Positions 60,701-64,000 of a stretch of 64,000 bases of DNA are shown here, piece by piece. The stretch is from Polyangium mundeleinium (GTDB taxonomy: Bacteria; Myxococcota_A; Polyangia; Polyangiales; Polyangiaceae). The position numbers and the translations under genes are program-made. Each line of letters opens with the position of its first letter. The first letter of the stretch is position 1. The stretch spans positions 11,626,501 through 11,690,500 of the forward strand of contig NZ_JAQNDO010000001.1 in NCBI RefSeq assembly GCF_028369105.1, read 5' to 3'. The notes beneath the pieces are model-generated. The model ran no database searches and was not told where the DNA came from. It saw only the letters and a program-made list of their open reading frames with translations.

Positions 60701-61588
60701 ATCGACGCCTCGCTCGGCATGGTGCGTGATCGCCTCACTCCACCTTCGAACGGCCCGCTCAGCGAGGCCGAGTCCTTCAACGCGCTCGCGGTCCGCCTCG
60801 GCACCGAGCGTGGCGCGCGCTGGATGGTCGTGCGCGACAAGTTCGCGCCGTTCGGCTACCTCCCGAGCTCCTTGCGTGGCCAGCCTGCCGTCGTGCTCAA
60901 GGAGGGCGCGCCGCGCGAAAATACGCCGCTCACGGGCTCGCGCGACGGCGTCACCTACGAGGGCACCGTCGAGCTCCGCGCCGACGGATCGGCGGGGATC
61001 AAGCTCGAACAACGCTTCGAGGGCAAGTTCGCCATCATGCTGCGCAGCGCCCTCGAGAGCCTGCCCGACGCGCAACGCGACGAGGCCATCGAGACCAAGC
61101 TCATCGGCCAGGCCTTGCCCGGCGCGCGTCTGCGCTCGCTCGACATCAAGAACGCGACGGATCTCGACGCGCCCCTCGTCCTCGTCATGGACCTCGAGAT
61201 GAACGACTTCGCGCGTGTCCGCACCGGCGACATGGTCATCTCGCCGCCCTTCGCGCTCCGCCTCTCGCCCTTCGCCGCCCTCCCCGCGCGTGAGACGCCG
61301 CTCTACATCTCCGAACAATCATCGGTTTTTTCGAATGTTCGACTCCGCGTGAAACTGCCCGAGGGCGCCCGTGTCACGACCCAGCTCGCGGCAGCTTCCA
61401 CCCAGGACGGAGGCCGCACGGCGACCGTCAGTGACCGCGTGGATCGCGACACCCTCGTCTTCGAACGCGCGATCACCATCCCCGCTGGCCGCGTGCAGCC
61501 CGATGCGTATGGCACCTTCCAGAGCTTCGTCCGCGAAGCCGAGGCCGCGTTGCACCGCGACATCGTAATTTCAGTCGGACCACGTTAG
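57719..61588 (+). CDS. Large lipoprotein with TPR-like region, DUF3857 and inactive transglutaminase-like domain
   Basis: 1289 residues. Lipoprotein signal (TLVAALGAC, Cys25). Residues ~30-690 are helical repeats of TPR type with a carbohydrate-binding-like segment near 280-350 (FSIRVDDVEVLTRDPRDWG). From ~698 comes DUF3857 (DYATLWVHADGSARMLEHEI, HLEVGDYIETETLY). A transglutaminase-like region follows (~935-1040): RRIYRWVLANVEQG and SGNRTEAFLYLCRLVGIDA. The catalytic Cys, usually in GDC/GSC before the helix, is Asn-Arg here, so peptide cross-linking activity is not expected. The C-terminus is beta-rich. ATG at 57719 because the signal starts there; open upstream frame is unsupported. Confidence 0.85.
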   Translation: MRPRLIAAIARIATAATLVAALGACGSAVPKTAADPIEAMRADASASQDGEVLGRWLLGELLVPGGDAARAREARGKLDKASNKGLYASLARAVDDETHGRFRAAALAHLDAVSAARTTDHPDAPLVGWYAASHLLRLRSSVPGIWDLAKDTVLRTIDQPGHIGWRARSDLAEWWSVEGLRKDAEGKDKSPTEIAADRFGCAKKARIAGPFGHLAPSDHRMHYEAERAGPWPRLFPADPRRQDRPRVLATERRGCQIRSAEPVAGGVFYAETYLELPAERELIVAVQGAFSIRVDDVEVLTRDPRDWGIWPRFGARVRLSAGRHRILARIGSAETGIRILAPNGLPLGAETSDDPTAPYVLEPPLVLPDPNVLEPFLLALGVPAAPRTQRPAPRDTNDPIARYLAAWLSHIEGQDDLASVLLEPLVKDPSRATGPALSTQALFIEKDPIFPQNDARDLVKDVRARAVAKDPDLWLSLFWLALDEADKVGAPEAAAKVARLADRFREVPDILKGLGRMYAQIGWSVEHARTVKDTAARFSEDTEALFALLRLHDERGDVAEADKIAKRIEALDPDAEVALQRALERRDWGGAIRELDRIGKTRRDRTDIAIKIADLLTRAGAQRESIDALERAVKSDPENASARLALADARLARGDKTALRSALVEAIQTGADPSALREAIELVEGTTELTPYRIEGKKVIAQFEASGVTMPGTAARVLDYATLWVHADGSARMLEHEIIGIQSREAIEELAEQRVPRGLVLKLRTVKKDGRVLEPEFVDGKPTVTMPHLEVGDYIETETLYTLRGDGRGGRSFEGPRWFFREEKIPYFISEYVVVTPKNRPLDVEIGGSVPKPTLKENGAFVERRFRVDRSPALPEEPGSAPTQEFLPNVRIGWGINLEDRIDRLVDATSDEVPRDPRLKRIAESIVTGAAPDAEDKPAKPASVDEQARRIYRWVLANVEQGREQSREDDGRRIVIGKSGNRTEAFLYLCRLVGIDASLGMVRDRLTPPSNGPLSEAESFNALAVRLGTERGARWMVVRDKFAPFGYLPSSLRGQPAVVLKEGAPRENTPLTGSRDGVTYEGTVELRADGSAGIKLEQRFEGKFAIMLRSALESLPDAQRDEAIETKLIGQALPGARLRSLDIKNATDLDAPLVLVMDLEMNDFARVRTGDMVISPPFALRLSPFAALPARETPLYISEQSSVFSNVRLRVKLPEGARVTTQLAAASTQDGGRTATVSDRVDRDTLVFERAITIPAGRVQPDAYGTFQSFVREAEAALHRDIVISVGPR

Positions 61589-61614
61589 CGATCTCGCGTT
61601 ACGCCCAATCCTGG

Positions 61615-61638
61615 TAATATGGACCATGAATCATGGTC
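61615..61638 (+). promoter_or_regulatory. -10 box and 17-bp palindrome over the start of the CRP-family gene
   Basis: TAATAT (61615-61620, preceded by TGG as an extended -10) is followed at once by GACCATGAATCATGGTC (61622-61638), a perfect 8-bp dyad around one base that includes the ATG at 61633. Its position over the transcription and translation start suggests an autoregulatory operator. Confidence 0.6.
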
Positions 61639-62358
61639 ACGATCCAGGATAACCGACGCCCCTCGGTGGACGCGCCGAAGGTACGCATCAACCGTGCGTT
61701 GAAGCTCTGCCCTCTCTTCGAGAAGGTGGCTCGTGCGACGTTCGACAACGCGCTCGAAGTCGCCGAGCTCGACGTCGTCCGTGCCGGCATGTCCATCCAG
61801 AAACAGGACGACAACGTCACCTCCCTCGCGCTCCTCGGTCACGGGCGAGCGCGGCTCGAGCGCAAACTTCCGTCCGGACAGACGGTCCCCCTCGGTTACC
61901 GCGGCAGCGGTGATCTCCTCGGCGAGGCCGCGCTCGCCGGCGCGCAGACGTACACCGAGAGCGCGATCGCCATCGACGAGAGCGAGGTCGTCCGCTTCCC
62001 GGTCGCCGCGATTCACGCGTGGCTACGGGACGATCCCGCGCTCGGTTTGGCGCTCCTCGGCCTCCTCGTCGACCGCCAGCGTGCCGCGGAGGATCGCATC
62101 GAGTCGTTGCTCTTCCGCAACGTGGAAGGCCGCCTCGTCGAGTTCCTCCTCGCCGCTGTCGATCGCTGGGGTGTACCCGACACACGCGGCACGTTGATCT
62201 CTGCGCCGATCACCCACCTGGAGATCGCGCAGTCGATCGGCTCCACGCGTGAGACCGTCACCATCACCCTCGGCGCGCTCCGCAAGGACGGCTTGCTCGC
62301 CGTGGCGGGTCGACGGCTCATCGTGGTCGACCGCGACGCGCTCGCGAAGCGCCGCTGA
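61633..62358 (+). CDS. CRP/FNR-family transcriptional regulator (paralogue of 49046 gene)
   Basis: 241 residues, same length as the regulator at 49046. Effector barrel with VPLGYRGSGDLLGEAALAG followed by ESAIAIDE, where the cAMP-contacting Arg is missing, and winged helix THLEIAQSIGSTRETVTITL. No FNR cysteines. The DNA-reading segment SIGSTRETVT is shared with the paralogue, so target sites may overlap. ATG at 61633 lies inside a 17-bp palindrome with a -10 box just before it, so the message would have a leader of a dozen bases or less. Confidence 0.9.
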   Translation: MVTIQDNRRPSVDAPKVRINRALKLCPLFEKVARATFDNALEVAELDVVRAGMSIQKQDDNVTSLALLGHGRARLERKLPSGQTVPLGYRGSGDLLGEAALAGAQTYTESAIAIDESEVVRFPVAAIHAWLRDDPALGLALLGLLVDRQRAAEDRIESLLFRNVEGRLVEFLLAAVDRWGVPDTRGTLISAPITHLEIAQSIGSTRETVTITLGALRKDGLLAVAGRRLIVVDRDALAKRR

Positions 62359-62478
62359 CCCGTCCGGTGGTTCGGGGGCGTCGCTCGGCTTGTCCGAGCG
62401 AAGCCCCGCGCGTCGACCACGCTCGTGCGTCCTTTTCGCGTGCTCGGCTGCGCGCGGGCGTGCTATCGCCCGACCGCG

Positions 62479-62856
62479 ATGTCGATCGCTCAGAGCTACC
62501 GGATTCGACTCGAAGGGATCCGGTTCCGCGCGCGCCATGGTGTCTCGCGGGCCGAACGCGGCTTGCCGCAGGACTTCGTCGTCCATGTCGAGGTCACGTT
62601 GCCCGTCACGAGTCTGCCTCGGACGGACACTCTCGCGAAGGTCTTCAACTACGACAAGCTCGCGACCCTCGTCGTCGACGAGGGCACGCGCGCCTCGTAC
62701 AAGCTGCTCGAAATTCTCGCCGAGCGGCTCATCACGCGCATCCTCGCGGACACGCCCGCGATCGCCGTGACCGTACAGGTCAAGAAGTTCGGCCCCCCCA
62801 CGTCGGTCTCGGTCGACGCGGTCTCCGTCGAGCTCTCGGCGAACCGGCCTGCGTAG
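62479..62856 (+). CDS. folB: Dihydroneopterin aldolase
   Basis: 125 residues, normal length for FolB in folate synthesis (7,8-dihydroneopterin to 6-hydroxymethyl-dihydropterin plus glycolaldehyde). FRARHGVSRAERGLPQDF holds the catalytic Glu, YKLLEILAERL the substrate-binding Glu, and VQVKKFGPP the active-site Lys. The octamer-forming tunnel fold is typical. ATG at 62479; the open frame to 62425 has no conserved residues and no ribosome binding site is obvious. Confidence 0.9.
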   Translation: MSIAQSYRIRLEGIRFRARHGVSRAERGLPQDFVVHVEVTLPVTSLPRTDTLAKVFNYDKLATLVVDEGTRASYKLLEILAERLITRILADTPAIAVTVQVKKFGPPTSVSVDAVSVELSANRPA

Positions 62857-62892
62857 CCATCCCTCCGGCGAGCGAGCGGCCTATCATGGGCC

Positions 62893-64000
62893 ATGCCTCG
62901 CCTCTCGCTCCTCGCGGCACCGTTCGTCCTCCTCGCCCTCGCTTGCTCCGGTGAGGACGTAACCCCCGCCGTCAAACCCACGCCCCGCGCCTGGGACAAA
63001 CTCGCCACGCCGAGTGACGTCGCGCTTGGCCCCGTGCGTGGCTTCACGCAGGCCCGCGGCATCATCCACAGCCACTCGCCCTACTCGCACGACGCTTGCG
63101 ACGGCAAAGGCCTCGACGACAGCGGCGTGCCGCGGACCGACTGCGTTGCGAACCTCCGCCGCGGCATGTGCGACGCTGCCGAGGACTTCGTCTTCCTCAC
63201 CGACCACGCCGCCCACATGGCGGACGCCGAGTTCCCCTCGCTGCTCTTCATCCAGCCCGGCGACGAACCCGTCCTCGGCGCGGACGGCGCGCCCATCGGC
63301 AACTACGTCGCATGCGGCGACGGCCGCCGCGTTCTCGTCACCGCGGGCAACGAAAACACCTTCATGTCCGTTGGCCTCGAACGCCACCTGCCCGGCGACC
63401 CGGCCACGCGCCGCGCGACCTACGAAGGCGAAGACGCCTCCACCGTCGACGCGATGCACGACGCAGGCGCCCTCGTCTTCGTCGCACACACCGAATCCCG
63501 CACGCCCGAGTGGCTCGCTTCGATGCCCTTCGACGGCGTCGAGGTCTACAACGTCCACGCCGCCATCGACCCGGACATCCGCAAGGACTACCTCGGCCTC
63601 GAAGCCTACGGCGGCGGCGCCTCCATCCTCCCGTTCACCCGCCAGGACGACGAAGGCCCGCAGCCCGACCTCGCGTTCCTCGGCTTCTTCGAGGAGCTAC
63701 CCATCTACGGCCAGCGCTGGGACGCCTTGCTCGCCACGCGCAACGTCACGGGCATCGCGGGCACGGACGTCCACGAGAACAGCTTCCCCGGAGTCCTGCG
63801 CGACGGCGAGCGTGGCGACAGCTACCGCCGCCTCATGCGGTGGTTCTCGAACATTGCGCTCGTCGACGGCCCGATCACCCCGACCTCCGTCAAGGCTGCC
63901 CTCGCCGCTGGCCGGAGCTACGTCGCGTTCGAGATCCTCGGCGCGCCAGCCGGCTTCGACTTCCATGCCGAGACAAACGGCGCCGTCGTTGAAATGGGTG
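62893..64000 (+). CDS. PHP-like metal-dependent hydrolase lipoprotein (partial at window end)
   Basis: 369 codons to the window edge with no stop. Lipoprotein signal (VLLALAC, then SGEDV). The mature part shows metal-ligand motifs of the PHP/amidohydrolase-like type: GIIHSHSPYSHDACD, FVFLTDHAAHM, VFVAHTESRTPEW and AGTDVHENSFPG, and family-like VYNVHAAID. Such proteins are usually phosphoesterases; substrate unknown. It would act outside the cytoplasm on a lipid anchor, unusual for PHP enzymes, which are mostly cytoplasmic. ATG at 62893. The C-terminus lies beyond 64000. Confidence 0.85.
   Translation, partial: MPRLSLLAAPFVLLALACSGEDVTPAVKPTPRAWDKLATPSDVALGPVRGFTQARGIIHSHSPYSHDACDGKGLDDSGVPRTDCVANLRRGMCDAAEDFVFLTDHAAHMADAEFPSLLFIQPGDEPVLGADGAPIGNYVACGDGRRVLVTAGNENTFMSVGLERHLPGDPATRRATYEGEDASTVDAMHDAGALVFVAHTESRTPEWLASMPFDGVEVYNVHAAIDPDIRKDYLGLEAYGGGASILPFTRQDDEGPQPDLAFLGFFEELPIYGQRWDALLATRNVTGIAGTDVHENSFPGVLRDGERGDSYRRLMRWFSNIALVDGPITPTSVKAALAAGRSYVAFEILGAPAGFDFHAETNGAVVEMG

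Noticed and set aside
57260-61318. Long antisense frame opposite the large lipoprotein
   Set aside because: Artefact of GC-biased codons; no signal or domain, and the plus-strand gene has a lipoprotein signal and DUF3857.

Overview
The window is GC-rich chromosomal DNA that looks like a myxobacterium of the Polyangiales/Sorangium type (inference). The grounds are GC-dominated third codon positions, three eukaryote-like Ser/Thr kinases in 64 kb (two fused to cyclase-like and AAA modules), many lipoproteins, sigma-54, and stand-alone CRP/Fnr and receiver-domain regulators. No insertion sequence, prophage or CRISPR array is visible.

Layout. 0-13 kb: cystathionine beta-synthase, a GST, an outer-membrane-type lipoprotein, a kinase/pseudo-cyclase/ATPase giant, an MDR reductase, PgeF, a membrane kinase and a class A PBP. 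13-19 kb: a partial ATP synthase operon read leftward (b-type, b with a secreted extension, delta, alpha, gamma), followed by a YciO-type gene. 19-23 kb: a VapBC-like pair, MiaE with an unknown partner, and an outer-membrane barrel. 22.9-23.7 kb: a gene-free stretch with DnaA boxes and an inverted repeat next to dnaA, the probable chromosomal origin. Every gene from 13.2 to 22.9 kb points left, away from it. 25-33 kb: a thioredoxin/NHL lipoprotein to the right, then grpE-dnaK and a second giant kinase in one leftward run. 33.5-38.6 kb: argD-argF, a P1B-type ATPase homologue lacking its catalytic residues, and a Fur-family regulator. 38.6-49 kb: a lipoprotein, hrcA, an RluA-type pseudouridine synthase, a receiver protein, valS, an unknown gene and rpoN. 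49-64 kb: a CRP/Fnr regulator, a receiver protein, a carboxypeptidase-regulatory-like lipoprotein, tRNA-Leu(UAG), secA coupled to a coiled-coil protein, a very large TPR/DUF3857/transglutaminase-like lipoprotein, a second CRP/Fnr regulator with a palindrome over its start codon, folB, and a PHP-type lipoprotein cut by the window end.

Much of the content is core machinery: replication start, ATP synthesis, protein folding and secretion, arginine synthesis, translation. A recurring theme is proteins that keep the fold of an enzyme but have lost its catalytic residues: the P-type ATPase homologue, the cyclase-like modules of both giant kinases, and the transglutaminase-like domain. Two ATP synthase subunits carry large unusual additions. 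These are the most promising leads. Starts were moved inward from the longest open frame wherever domain boundaries, lipoprotein signals or ribosome binding sites argued for it; each entry says so.
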